From positions 1 to 13,545 of the forward strand of contig JALHSX010000070.1 of NCBI GenBank assembly GCA_022865445.1: a stretch of DNA of 13,545 bases, written 5' to 3'. This stretch comes from Thermoplasmata archaeon (GTDB lineage Archaea; Thermoplasmatota; Thermoplasmata; UBA10834). Positions 1 to 7,464 of this stretch are shown piece by piece. The notes beneath the pieces were generated by a model, which worked only from the letters and a program-made list of their open reading frames with translations, ran no database searches and was not told where the DNA came from. Both the position numbers and the translations under genes were made by a program. Positions within the stretch are counted from its first letter, which is position 1; every line of letters starts with the position of its first letter.

Positions 1-513
1 ATTGTAGGCAATGACAGACTCGTGGGCATACTCTCGCTTCAAGAGGTCGCGCCAGTACTTTGAGACGACGAATATGTGCTTGCTATGTGCAACGGCCCGC
101 TTCTCGAATTCGAAAAGTCTTGGTTCCGCGAAGTCGTCGACGTGATGTACCGTCCGAAACACAGGCGCGTAGATCATTTCTCGCTCTTTCATTCTGTCGA
201 GCGCTGTGCCTCCAACGCAATCCTGTGCGTGATATATGTCCGCATCTCTTGGAAGGTTCTTCACGTACGAGTCTATCATGTTCTCGAGGCGGGTGATGAG
301 TTCGTGGTGCCAAACATAGGGAAATATATTGAACGGTACAGATACTTCACGAAAGTACCCCTTCATCGAGTCTGGGTCGTCCGCGCGAGCGAGCGAATAC
401 AGGGTGATCTCAACACCCGACGCCCGCAGCCTCTCCGCCAGCTTAAGCGCATGCACGACGCCGCCCCTCGGCCGTGTGCTGTAGGTCAACATCGCGACTT
501 TCAAGCTCTCCAT
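1..513 (-). CDS. Glycosyltransferase, GT4-like (N-terminal part, cut by the window edge)
   Basis: This open frame starts at ATG 513-511 and stays open for 171 codons to the left edge, so the C-terminal half is missing. The protein begins MESLKVAMLTYSTRPRGG. The motif LTYSTRPRGGVVHAL with a glycine-rich turn is typical of the N-terminal Rossmann half of GT-B fold, GT4-type transferases, and it closely resembles the family named after MSMEG_0565. Later segments HAQDCVGG, FRTVHHVDDF and FVVSKYWRDLL also fit the GT4 N-domain. The family moves a sugar from a nucleotide-sugar donor to an acceptor at the cytoplasmic face; the acceptor here cannot be told. The C-terminal donor-binding domain with the expected EX7E motif is outside the window. 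The start is supported by GAGGAAGG just upstream and by the usual short lead before LTYST. The gene is divergent from ppsA. Confidence 0.8.
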   Translation of the reverse strand, partial: MESLKVAMLTYSTRPRGGVVHALKLAERLRASGVEITLYSLARADDPDSMKGYFREVSVPFNIFPYVWHHELITRLENMIDSYVKNLPRDADIYHAQDCVGGTALDRMKEREMIYAPVFRTVHHVDDFAEPRLFEFEKRAVAHSKHIFVVSKYWRDLLKREYAHESVIAYN

Positions 514-536
514 CCTTCCTCATCAATGCAGTCAAC

Positions 537-546
537 GGATAATTCC
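537..546 (-). promoter_or_regulatory. Possible TATA box of the glycosyltransferase gene
   Basis: Read on the minus strand this is GGAATTATCC, preceded by a purine-rich GAGAAA stretch that could serve as BRE. It lies about 25-30 bases before the start codon, so the leader would be very short. The match to an archaeal TATA box is only moderate. Confidence 0.35.
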
Positions 547-564
547 TTTCTCTTCGAACGGACC

Positions 565-578
565 TGGGCAGTTGCCCA
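565..578. repeat. Perfect palindrome TGGGCA-GT-TGCCCA in the divergent intergenic region
   Basis: The two 6-base arms are exact reverse complements around a 2-base centre. It lies between the divergent glycosyltransferase and ppsA genes, just upstream of the putative minus-strand TATA box. This is a plausible operator position, but no regulator is known here. The CCTGGGC half-site recurs at 709-715 (inverted) and 734-740. Confidence 0.4.
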
Positions 579-657
579 CTTCTGAACGTGGCGAGGCTTG
601 TTCGGGAGTCCAAGTTTGTCCGTTGCTTTTGTCGCTGGCGCGCGGTAACTGGGAAAT

Positions 658-666
658 GTTATTAAG
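658..666 (+). promoter_or_regulatory. Possible TATA box for ppsA
   Basis: GTTATTAAG preceded by GGGAAAT resembles a weak archaeal BRE/TATA pair and would start transcription near 688. That implies a ppsA leader of about 140 bases. A second AT-rich stretch, CATTTATCC (675-683), is an alternative. The rest of the 316-base gap (514-829) shows no gene I can support; its short open frames lack recognisable protein features. Confidence 0.35.
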
Positions 667-707
667 TCCGGGGCATTTATCCCTGTATCGTTGCCAGCAG
701 TCGGTCT

Positions 708-740
708 GCCCAGGCTGCGGTGATGGTGTCTGGCCTGGGC
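708..740 (+). other. Hairpin in the putative ppsA leader
   Basis: GCCCAGGC (708-715) and GCCTGGGC (733-740) form a perfect 8-bp GC-rich stem around a 17-base loop. If transcription starts near 690 this would be a leader RNA structure 90 bases ahead of the ppsA start. No T tract follows, so it is not a classical terminator, and I recognise no riboswitch class. Confidence 0.35.
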
Positions 741-829
741 CGCGCGATCTGCTTCTGGTCGCTCGCTGAAGACTCGGGCGTTCGGCAGGAGCAACACGCA
801 GCGTCAATCTGTTTCGGTGCGGGGGGAAG

Positions 830-3265
830 ATGCTCATGGGGGCGAACACCTCAGCCAAGAAAACCAACGAGCAACTGCTATGGTTTGAGGAGATAACTCT
901 CAAGGACCTACCGAAGGTCGGCGGAAAGAACGCATCGCTGGGAGAGATGATACGCCATCTCACCAGCAAGGGCATCAAAGTGCCCGAGGGTTTTGCAATC
1001 ACGACAAAGGCATTCGCTGAATTCGTGGACAACTCGGCGCTTGAGGGGAAGATCAATGCTGCACTCGAAGGACTCGACCCAGATAATCCATCAGACGTTG
1101 CCGAGAGAGGGAAGAAAGTCAGGAAGATGTTCCTCGAGTCTCCCTTCCCGCCTGAGCTCCAAAGGGAGATTGAGTACGGCTACTGGGAACTCGGGCGCAA
1201 GCTGAACATTCCCAACCCGAGCGTCGCCATAAGGTCGAGCGCAACATCCGAGGACCTTGAGGGCGCGTCGTTCGCGGGCCAGCACGAGACCATGCTGAAT
1301 GTTCGGGGCGAGACCGCCGTTCTCAAAGCTATCAAGCAATGCTTCGCCTCACTCTTCACCGATAGGGCGATTGCGTACAGGGTCCACAAAGGATTCGGAC
1401 AGATCGGCAACCTTCTCTCCGTTGGGGTCCAGCGTATGGTCCGAAGCGACCTGGCATGTTCTGGAGTGATGTTCACGCTCGACACGGAGAGCGGCTTCGA
1501 CAACGTCGTCTACATCACTGGGTCTTGGGGCCTGGGCGAGATGATAGTCCAAGGAGCAGTGAACCCCGACCAGTTCTACGTATTCAAACCGTCGATAGGC
1601 AAGTTCGAGGACCCTATAATCGAGAAGAAGCTCGGGAGCAAGCAGCAGAAACTCGTGTACGCAGAGAAGGGCCCGGGCATGATGGATGTTGAAGTCTCTG
1701 AGGCAGATCGTCAGAGGTTCGTGCTGTCGGACGAAGAGATAGTCAAGCTTGCGGAGTGGGCGTGCATCATAGAGGATCATTACAAGAAGCACATGGACAT
1801 CGAGTGGGCGAAGGACGGGATCACAGGTGAGATGTACATCGTCCAGGCAAGACCGGAGACTGTCCACGCGGTCAAGACTCAGAACGTATTGGAGACCTAT
1901 GTGCTCGAGGACAAGGGTGAAGTGCTTACCCGCGGCGAGGCGGTCGGCAGCAAGATCGGCAAGGGCCTCGTGAAGGTTCTGGAAAGCGCATATGAGATAT
2001 CAGAGTTCAGAAAGGGCGAGGTCCTCGTGACTGACAAGACCGACCCCGACTGGGAACCGATAATGCGGATAGCCTCGGCTATCGTGACGGACAGAGGCGG
2101 GAGAACATGCCATGCTGCAATCGTTTCCCGGGAACTCGGGATCCCGTGCATAATAGGGACAGGGACGGGCTCCAGGGTCCTCAAGACAGGCCAGGAAGTG
2201 ACCATCGATACGTCCGAAGGTCAGGGGCTTGTGTACGCCGGTCTCTTGAAGTTCAGGATAGACAGGACGAATCTCGCTAGTCTGCCAACGACCAAGACCA
2301 AGATAATGATGAACGTGAGCGTCCCAGAGCACGTCTTCACCCAGGGGCAGATACCGTGCGATGGCGTCGGTCTCGCAAGGCTCGAGTTCATCATCATGGC
2401 CCACATCGGAATCCATCCGCTAGCGCTCATCGAGTTCGAGAAGCTGAAGAAGAAGGCGGAGACGGACCCGGACATCGCCAAGATGGTGGACAAGATCGAG
2501 GAATTGACTCACGGATACGACAACAAGGAGGACTTCTTCGTCGAGAAGCTCGCATGGGGCGTCGGCAAGATCGCAGCGACCTTCCATCCTCGGGACGTCA
2601 TCGTCAGATTGTCCGACTTCAAGACGAACGAATATGCGAGCCTCCTCGGCGGTACGCTCTACGAACCGACGGAGGAGAACCCGATGATAGGCTGGCGAGG
2701 AGCTTCGCGGTACTACGCCGGTCATTTCAAAGAGGCGTTCAAACTGGAGTGTGTGGCGCTGAAGCGTGTGAGGGACAAGAAAGGCCTCACGAACGTGAAG
2801 GTCATGGTGCCGTTCTGCAGGACGCCGGAAGAGGGGAAGAAGGTCATCCACACGATGGCTGAGTTCGGGCTGACGCAGGGGGAGAACGGCCTCGAGGTCT
2901 TCATGATGGCAGAGATACCGAGCAACGTCGTTCTCGCAGAGGAATTCGCGGACGTGTTCGACGGGTTCTCGATCGGCTCAAACGATCTCACTCAGCTCAT
3001 GCTAGGCCTCGACCGAGACTCGGAGCTCGTATCCCATCTCTACGACGAGCGCAATCCTGCGGTCAAGCGCATGATAGCGTCGGTGATCGAGAGGGTGAAG
3101 AAGAAGGGCAAGAAGATAGGGATATGCGGTCAGGCGCCGTCAGACTTCCCCGATTTCGCGGAGTTCCTGGTCGAATGCGGGATAGACAGCATGTCCCTGA
3201 ACTCAGACAGCGTGATCAAGACCAGGCTGTTGGTCGCCGAGAAGGAAAAGGCTCTCGGACATTGA
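830..3265 (+). CDS. ppsA: Phosphoenolpyruvate synthase (pyruvate, water dikinase)
   Basis: An 811-residue cytoplasmic enzyme that makes PEP, AMP and phosphate from pyruvate, ATP and water, the entry step of gluconeogenesis in many archaea. The N-terminal ATP-grasp pyruvate/ATP-binding domain starts at LWFEEITLKDLPKVGGKNAS (residues 17-36) and has RSSATSEDLEGASFAGQ at 135-151. The swivelling phosphohistidine domain has GGRTCHAAIVSRE at 423-435, with His428 as the phosphorylated residue. The C-terminal PEP/pyruvate TIM barrel has GLARLEFI at 514-521, GSNDLTQLMLGLDRD at 716-730 and the catalytic Cys of ICGQAPSD at about 766. Length is normal for the family and all key residues are present. A G-rich SD (821-826) precedes ATG 830; a second in-frame ATG at 836 is nearly as good. 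About 15 residues precede the usual family start. Confidence 0.95.
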   Translation: MLMGANTSAKKTNEQLLWFEEITLKDLPKVGGKNASLGEMIRHLTSKGIKVPEGFAITTKAFAEFVDNSALEGKINAALEGLDPDNPSDVAERGKKVRKMFLESPFPPELQREIEYGYWELGRKLNIPNPSVAIRSSATSEDLEGASFAGQHETMLNVRGETAVLKAIKQCFASLFTDRAIAYRVHKGFGQIGNLLSVGVQRMVRSDLACSGVMFTLDTESGFDNVVYITGSWGLGEMIVQGAVNPDQFYVFKPSIGKFEDPIIEKKLGSKQQKLVYAEKGPGMMDVEVSEADRQRFVLSDEEIVKLAEWACIIEDHYKKHMDIEWAKDGITGEMYIVQARPETVHAVKTQNVLETYVLEDKGEVLTRGEAVGSKIGKGLVKVLESAYEISEFRKGEVLVTDKTDPDWEPIMRIASAIVTDRGGRTCHAAIVSRELGIPCIIGTGTGSRVLKTGQEVTIDTSEGQGLVYAGLLKFRIDRTNLASLPTTKTKIMMNVSVPEHVFTQGQIPCDGVGLARLEFIIMAHIGIHPLALIEFEKLKKKAETDPDIAKMVDKIEELTHGYDNKEDFFVEKLAWGVGKIAATFHPRDVIVRLSDFKTNEYASLLGGTLYEPTEENPMIGWRGASRYYAGHFKEAFKLECVALKRVRDKKGLTNVKVMVPFCRTPEEGKKVIHTMAEFGLTQGENGLEVFMMAEIPSNVVLAEEFADVFDGFSIGSNDLTQLMLGLDRDSELVSHLYDERNPAVKRMIASVIERVKKKGKKIGICGQAPSDFPDFAEFLVECGIDSMSLNSDSVIKTRLLVAEKEKALGH

Positions 3266-3303
3266 TACTGGCCTGAGTTACTTCAGGTTACAGTATCACT
3301 TTT
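3264..3303 (+). terminator. Terminator-like hairpin at the end of ppsA
   Basis: Outer arms GATACTG (3264-3270) and CAGTATC (3291-3297) are exact complements. Inner arms CCTGA (3272-3276) and TCAGG (3283-3287) continue the stem around a 6-base loop, and TTTT (3300-3303) follows. The first arm begins inside the ppsA stop codon. A second pyrimidine tract, C-rich then five T, ends at 3360 and could act as a back-up terminator, since archaeal termination relies on oligo-T. No gene is visible between 3266 and 3393. Confidence 0.65.
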
Positions 3304-3393
3304 GATAACATTTATTAGCACACACGGTGTTAGAGGTAATGGTAATCCTCCCCCCTTTTTCTGTTCACTCGTGGCGGGAGCTATCGCTGATCA

Positions 3394-4620
3394 CTAGAAC
3401 TGCTTGAGGGATCGGATCTTCTTCGTTTTCGGTTTGGAAAGATCGACCTCTTTGAACCATATCGAGAGGAGGAATAGTCCTACAGGCGCTGCTACCAGGG
3501 CTAGTATAAGCAGGCTCTCCCGAGTGCCCCACTCCGTTGCCACGAAACCGAATCCAATCTCGATAGGAGCCAGGACGACAGTGAACAACAGAGTCGCTAT
3601 CGAGACCACGGTGGATCGGTGCTCCGAATCTACCCTCCGGTTGATGTAGCCGTTTGTGATGGGGCTAACGAGGGACGCGATCCCGTAGATGAGATACTGT
3701 ATGACTATCGCCCATGCCGACTTCATAAGGAAGACAATGCCAAAGGATCCGATTATCGCTATCAGGATAAACAGAAGGGACTTCTTCTCTCCAAGCATAT
3801 GCTCTATCCTGCCCGCCTGCGTTGCAACGATCCCTCCGACTATCGTGAAGCTCCCAATGAACAGACCGATGTAGAAGTAGTTCAAGTTCAAGTCGTCGTT
3901 CATGTAGACGGATCTGAAGACGGCCATCACATACAGGAGGATCTCGATCACGATCTGGAAGGCGATCACCGCCAGTATCGCCCTGGATGATATGACCTGC
4001 TTCCACCCAACGCTCAACTGGATTCTGAACGATCCGAACTTCGTGCGATCGACCTTCGGCTCTTTCAGCAATAGGACGGTGAACGAGCCCAGCAACGCGA
4101 CGAATGCGCTGAATATGAGCGTCAGGTCAAGGCGGTTCGGCAGGATCCATTGGACGGTCACTCCACCAACGACACAAGCGACCGCGGTCATCACAGACAT
4201 CACGGACCATGCCTTGGCGCTCACTCCGATGAACTCGCTCGCGCGGTTAAGTTCCAGTAGCGTGTCATAGAGGAAGGGCGTGTCCCCGCTCACAACGAAG
4301 CATATCCCGGTTGCCCAGACGATGTTGGAGATCAGGAACTCCCAGAATTCAGTGCTGAAGCCGAACGCCATGACGCCTGCGACAACCAAGACCTCGCCGA
4401 TGAACAGCATCGCTTTGCGGCCATACTTGTCTCCGAGAAGGCCTGCTGGCAACTGGAAACATATCATCGTGGACCAGAACGCAGCGTCTACCACCGTCAG
4501 GAGGAAGAGGCTGTCAAGATGATTGTTTGCCCAGAGCGTCCAGAATGGTATCCAGAGGGAGAACGAAGTGACCGCCCTGAAGAGGTAATACCTTCTTATG
4601 CGGTCGTCTCCCGCTGCCAT
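3394..4620 (-). CDS. Major facilitator superfamily transporter
   Basis: An integral membrane protein of about 408 residues with roughly twelve hydrophobic segments. The MFS signature A between helices 2 and 3 is clear: GLLGDKYGRKAML (residues 60-72 from this start). A helix 4-5 segment SGDTPFLYDTL and a second-half loop INRRVDSEHRSTVVS match MFS proteins of the drug/solute antiporter type, where an R-(S/A)-T-V motif is common. The central cytoplasmic loop (LLKEPKVDRTKFGS) and basic C-terminus place both ends inside the cell. Substrate cannot be told. The frame extends six codons upstream to a TTG at 4638 with GAGG two bases before it; I prefer ATG 4620, with GGAG 12 bases upstream, but neither start is certain. 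It lies 124 bases downstream of the SDH-like gene on the same strand, so co-transcription is possible. Confidence 0.85.
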   Translation of the reverse strand: MAAGDDRIRRYYLFRAVTSFSLWIPFWTLWANNHLDSLFLLTVVDAAFWSTMICFQLPAGLLGDKYGRKAMLFIGEVLVVAGVMAFGFSTEFWEFLISNIVWATGICFVVSGDTPFLYDTLLELNRASEFIGVSAKAWSVMSVMTAVACVVGGVTVQWILPNRLDLTLIFSAFVALLGSFTVLLLKEPKVDRTKFGSFRIQLSVGWKQVISSRAILAVIAFQIVIEILLYVMAVFRSVYMNDDLNLNYFYIGLFIGSFTIVGGIVATQAGRIEHMLGEKKSLLFILIAIIGSFGIVFLMKSAWAIVIQYLIYGIASLVSPITNGYINRRVDSEHRSTVVSIATLLFTVVLAPIEIGFGFVATEWGTRESLLILALVAAPVGLFLLSIWFKEVDLSKPKTKKIRSLKQF

Positions 4621-4744
4621 GGCGCATCGTATCTCCAATCCTCTACTTGCTGTTGATGCTCGGCGATTGCGGAATTTCGTAGTCGCAATGAGAAAAGAGT
4701 TAGAGCTGAGGGGAACAAGAACCCCCCAGCCTTCGGGTTTTCTT

Positions 4745-5953
4745 CTAGAGCTTCTTCTCTTTGTAGTTCATGCCGAACTTCGGAAGCATCTTGATGAATG
4801 GGTCTGGATCCATCATCTCCGGCGGGAAGACGCCCTTCATGCCTATCTTCCCCTGCGCGAACAGGATTGCACCTATTGCCGCTGGCACTCCAACGGACCA
4901 TGCGGTAGCACTGTTGTTCCACTGGTCGAAGCACTTCTTGTGGTCCAACGACGTCCAGCCGTAGTATCCTGAGTCCTTGCCGTCCTTCTTGCCTTTGACG
5001 ACCGCGCCTATCGCGCACTGGCCTCTGGCGAGGTGGCCTAGCGTGGACGGGTCTGGCAGGACAGCGTTGACAACATCTCTCGGCGCGACGCTCACATCCT
5101 TGACCTTGATCTTGTTCGGGTTGTCCAGGCCGAGCTTGCCGATCATCTTGATCGCGTCGACGTACTCATCGCCGAGTGCGATCTTGAAGTCCGTGTACTG
5201 GCAGCCCTTCCCGAGGACCTCTCCAATGTACGTTCCCAGAGTCTCAGACTCTTCGTGCGCTACGTTGTAGATCGGGACCTTTCCGACGCCATCTGGGAAG
5301 TCGAAAGTCTCTTTGTTCTCGAACGAACCGTACTTCCTGTACTTCCCGTCCTTGAAGTAAGTCGCAGGCATGAGCACTTCCTCGATCAGGGTCTCAGGGG
5401 ACCACAGAGGTGCGAAGTCGTAACCCTCGACAAATCCGTTGTCTCCATCTCGAATGAGTATCTCCTTCACGGAGTCCATCTTGTCTGCGCCCTTCCTAGC
5501 GAACAGGTTCGACAAGCCGGGGTCGCATCCGATTCCAAGCATACCCATGATGCCCAACTTCTTCCACGCGGCGTCCTTCTTCAGATACAGGAATGACGGG
5601 GGCGCGGGCTCCACGACTCCTCCCGGAGGAGTCTTGTCGATCGCGATGTCCCACGCAGTGTCCAGATAGTTGACCTTGGCCTTCTCGCAGGCCTCCATTA
5701 TTTCAAAGTTGAACCTCGGTATCGCGAGGTTGCAGACGAGGTCGAGTCCCTTGAACGCCTTGGTCATCGCCGAGACATCCGAGGCGTCGAGCTTCACGAC
5801 GCTCACCTTGTCCGATCCAATCTTCTTCTCCAAACGCTTTCCCTTCTCAGGATTCCTTGCCCCGAGAATGACCTTGTCGAACTCTTCTGAGCCGGCAAGG
5901 CACTGTGCAGTCACAGATCCGATTGCACCAACGCCCAAAACCATAGCCTTCAT
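4745..5953 (-). CDS. Saccharopine dehydrogenase-like oxidoreductase (paralogue 1)
   Basis: A 402-residue protein with an N-terminal Rossmann fold: MKAMVLGVGAIGSVTA holds GxGxxG at residues 7-12. The rest matches the saccharopine dehydrogenase / carboxynorspermidine synthase family, including CDPGLSNLFA at 143-152 and LWSPETLIEEVLMPATY. Characterised members reductively couple, or oxidatively split, an amino acid and a keto acid or semialdehyde; the substrate here is not evident. The second beta strand ends in ILGARN, with Arg33 and no acidic residue, which in this fold favours NADP(H). The next gene upstream is a full-length paralogue, by eye about 60% identical. ATG 5953 is fixed by the paralogue (both begin MKAM). 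It has its own promoter at 6016-6039. Confidence 0.85.
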   Translation of the reverse strand: MKAMVLGVGAIGSVTAQCLAGSEEFDKVILGARNPEKGKRLEKKIGSDKVSVVKLDASDVSAMTKAFKGLDLVCNLAIPRFNFEIMEACEKAKVNYLDTAWDIAIDKTPPGGVVEPAPPSFLYLKKDAAWKKLGIMGMLGIGCDPGLSNLFARKGADKMDSVKEILIRDGDNGFVEGYDFAPLWSPETLIEEVLMPATYFKDGKYRKYGSFENKETFDFPDGVGKVPIYNVAHEESETLGTYIGEVLGKGCQYTDFKIALGDEYVDAIKMIGKLGLDNPNKIKVKDVSVAPRDVVNAVLPDPSTLGHLARGQCAIGAVVKGKKDGKDSGYYGWTSLDHKKCFDQWNNSATAWSVGVPAAIGAILFAQGKIGMKGVFPPEMMDPDPFIKMLPKFGMNYKEKKL

Positions 5954-6015
5954 TTTGTCACATACACCGAAAGATGCTGGCAGTCTCCCCCCCAGGCATC
6001 CTCCATTTGCTGATA

Positions 6016-6039
6016 GCCGAGACCGTATTTAAGTTTCGC
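6016..6039 (-). promoter_or_regulatory. Promoter of SDH-like paralogue 1, with a shared GGTCTC element
   Basis: On the minus strand GCGAA is followed by the TATA box CTTAAATA and then GGTCTC. The predicted transcription start is near 6003, giving a leader of about 50 bases. The 24-base block matches the block before paralogue 2 (7425-7448) at 21 positions. A second conserved stretch, GGTGTATGTGACAAA, sits directly before the start codon. Confidence 0.75.
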
Positions 6040-6077
6040 TAGGAAAGGCTGGGACGCTGAGCGCCAATCATGGATAT

Positions 6078-6115
6078 GGCATCAGCTAGCATGCCTTGAA
6101 TCACAGACCCGGTCT
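6078..6115. repeat. Two short inverted repeats between the SDH-like genes
   Basis: GGCAT (6078-6082) pairs with ATGCC (6091-6095) around an 8-base loop, and AGACC-C-GGTCT (6105-6115) is a near-perfect palindrome. They lie after the paralogue 2 stop and upstream of the paralogue 1 promoter. The second contains AGACC, the core of the element found in both SDH promoters. No T tract follows, so a terminator role is weak. Confidence 0.3.
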
Positions 6116-6159
6116 ATGGTTCCCATTGCTCGGAGTATGGATGAATCACGGTGGGCAGT

Positions 6160-7365
6160 TCAGAGCTTCTTCTCCAAGCAGTTCATGCCGTACTTGGGCA
6201 ACATCTTGACGAAGGGTTGCGGATCGAGCATCTCTGGCGGATACACTCCCTTCTGCTTGATCTTGCCTTGAGCGAACAGGATGGCCCCTATCGCAAATGG
6301 GACGCCGACAGAGTATCCCGTCGCACTGTGTCCGTACTTCTTGTGGCAGTCTTCATGGTTAAGCTGGGTCCAGATGAAATAGCCCACATCCTTTCCGTCC
6401 TTGACTCCCTTGACGGCTGTTCCGACAGCGCAATCTCCTTTTGCCCTGTCCGCGAGAGTCGAGGGGTCAGGCAACACGGCAGACACGACATCTCTCGGAG
6501 CCACCTTGACTCCCTTGACATCGACCGGTTTCGTGCTGTCCAATCCGAGCTTGCCAAGAACGTTGATCACTTCGACGTAGTCGTCTCCCAGTGCAATCTT
6601 GAAGTCGCAATAGTCGCAGCCTTTCCCCAGAACCTCTCCTATGTAGGTCGGGAGCGTTTCTGCTTCCTCATGGTCCACATTGTATATGGGGAGCTTGCCA
6701 ACTGGATCAGGAAACTGGAACAGCTCCTTGCCACTGAATGGAGGAAGCTTCCTGTAGTGCCCGTCTGCGTAGTATGTCGCGGGCATGAGAACCTCCTCTA
6801 TTAGCGTCTCTGGAGACCACAATGGCGCGAAGTGGTGACCAGCAACGGCTCCGTTGTCGCCATCTCTTACGAGTATCTGTTTCACTCTGTCCATCCTATC
6901 TGCGCCCATCCTCGCGAAGAGGTTCGACAGCCCCGGATCGCAGCCGAGTCCGATCATTCCGGCAAGTCCTGCCTTCTTGAATTCCGCGTCCAGTTTGATG
7001 AATTCCATCGCCGGGGTCTTCTCGATTATCTCCCCCGGCTTCGTCTTGTCCAGCGCCACGTCCCATGCCATGTCACTGTAATTGGCTTTGGCCTTGACAC
7101 ACGCCTTCATGATGTTCATGTTGAACCTTGGTATGACAGCGTTCAGCACGATGTCAATGCCTTTGAAAGCCTTTGTCAGAGAGTCAATATCGGATGCATC
7201 GACCTTCTGCACGGTGACCTTGTCGTTCGATATCTTCTTCTCAGCCCTTCTTGCCCTCTCGATGTTCAGGTCTGCCAGAACGACTCTGTCGAATTCCTCG
7301 GAATGACCAAGGACCTCGGCAGTGACTGAGCCGACAGCTCCCGTCCCCAATATCATCGCCTTCAT
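6160..7365 (-). CDS. Saccharopine dehydrogenase-like oxidoreductase (paralogue 2)
   Basis: A 401-residue tandem paralogue of the downstream gene, alignable end to end with a single one-residue indel. The Rossmann motif is GTGAVG (7-12), and CDPGLSNLFARMGAD, LWSPETLIEEVLMPATYY, SVAPRDVV-type and LPDPSTLA segments are shared, as is the C-terminal GMN-EKKL. The second strand ends in VLADLN with Asp32, the usual ribose-binding acid of NAD(H)-preferring Rossmann enzymes; paralogue 1 has Ala-Arg there. The reaction is probably amino-acid/keto-acid coupling or its reverse, but the substrate is unknown. The frame extends to a GTG at 7401; ATG 7365 is chosen because it aligns with the paralogue start. 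The upstream GAGGTATT is a weak SD about 13 bases away. No lysine or polyamine pathway partners are in the window. Confidence 0.85.
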   Translation of the reverse strand: MKAMILGTGAVGSVTAEVLGHSEEFDRVVLADLNIERARRAEKKISNDKVTVQKVDASDIDSLTKAFKGIDIVLNAVIPRFNMNIMKACVKAKANYSDMAWDVALDKTKPGEIIEKTPAMEFIKLDAEFKKAGLAGMIGLGCDPGLSNLFARMGADRMDRVKQILVRDGDNGAVAGHHFAPLWSPETLIEEVLMPATYYADGHYRKLPPFSGKELFQFPDPVGKLPIYNVDHEEAETLPTYIGEVLGKGCDYCDFKIALGDDYVEVINVLGKLGLDSTKPVDVKGVKVAPRDVVSAVLPDPSTLADRAKGDCAVGTAVKGVKDGKDVGYFIWTQLNHEDCHKKYGHSATGYSVGVPFAIGAILFAQGKIKQKGVYPPEMLDPQPFVKMLPKYGMNCLEKKL

Positions 7366-7424
7366 TTTTTCACAAATACCTCGGCCGCTGGTTGTCAACA
7401 CCAGGGTCCGCTTGTTGCGCGAAT

Positions 7425-7448
7425 GCTGAGACCTTATTTAAGCTTCGC
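7425..7448 (-). promoter_or_regulatory. Promoter of SDH-like paralogue 2, with a shared GGTCTC element
   Basis: On the minus strand GCGAA precedes the TATA box CTTAAATA and the element GGTCTC. It starts 17 bases beyond the stop of the RACo-like gene, so paralogue 2 has its own promoter even though it follows on the same strand. The predicted start of transcription is near 7411, giving a leader of about 45 bases. The sequence next to the start codon, GGTATTTGTGAAAAA, also matches that of paralogue 1. Confidence 0.75.
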
Positions 7449-7464
7449 GGGGCGCTTTGAGGCG

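Noticed and set aside
716..767. Possible C/D box small RNA in the ppsA leader (GTGATGG near 719 and CTGA near 766)
   Set aside because: The C box is imperfect, no D'/C' pair with proper spacing is visible, and the 8-bp hairpin overlaps the supposed guide. Chance occurrence is likely.
532..1056. Minus-strand open frame overlapping the ppsA start
   Set aside because: It is antisense to conserved PpsA coding sequence, has no recognisable domain and no ribosome-binding site of note.
4720..4739. Hairpin AACCC...GGGTT just after the SDH-like paralogue 1 stop as its terminator
   Set aside because: The T-rich side (GGGTTTTCTTCT) faces the plus strand, where no gene precedes it. On the minus strand only CTTGTTCCC follows, so a terminator claim for the SDH gene is weak.
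7366..7401. Extended N-terminus of SDH-like paralogue 2 from GTG 7401
   Set aside because: The paralogue begins at the equivalent of ATG 7365 (MKAM), the extension has no counterpart, and it overlaps non-coding leader sequence.
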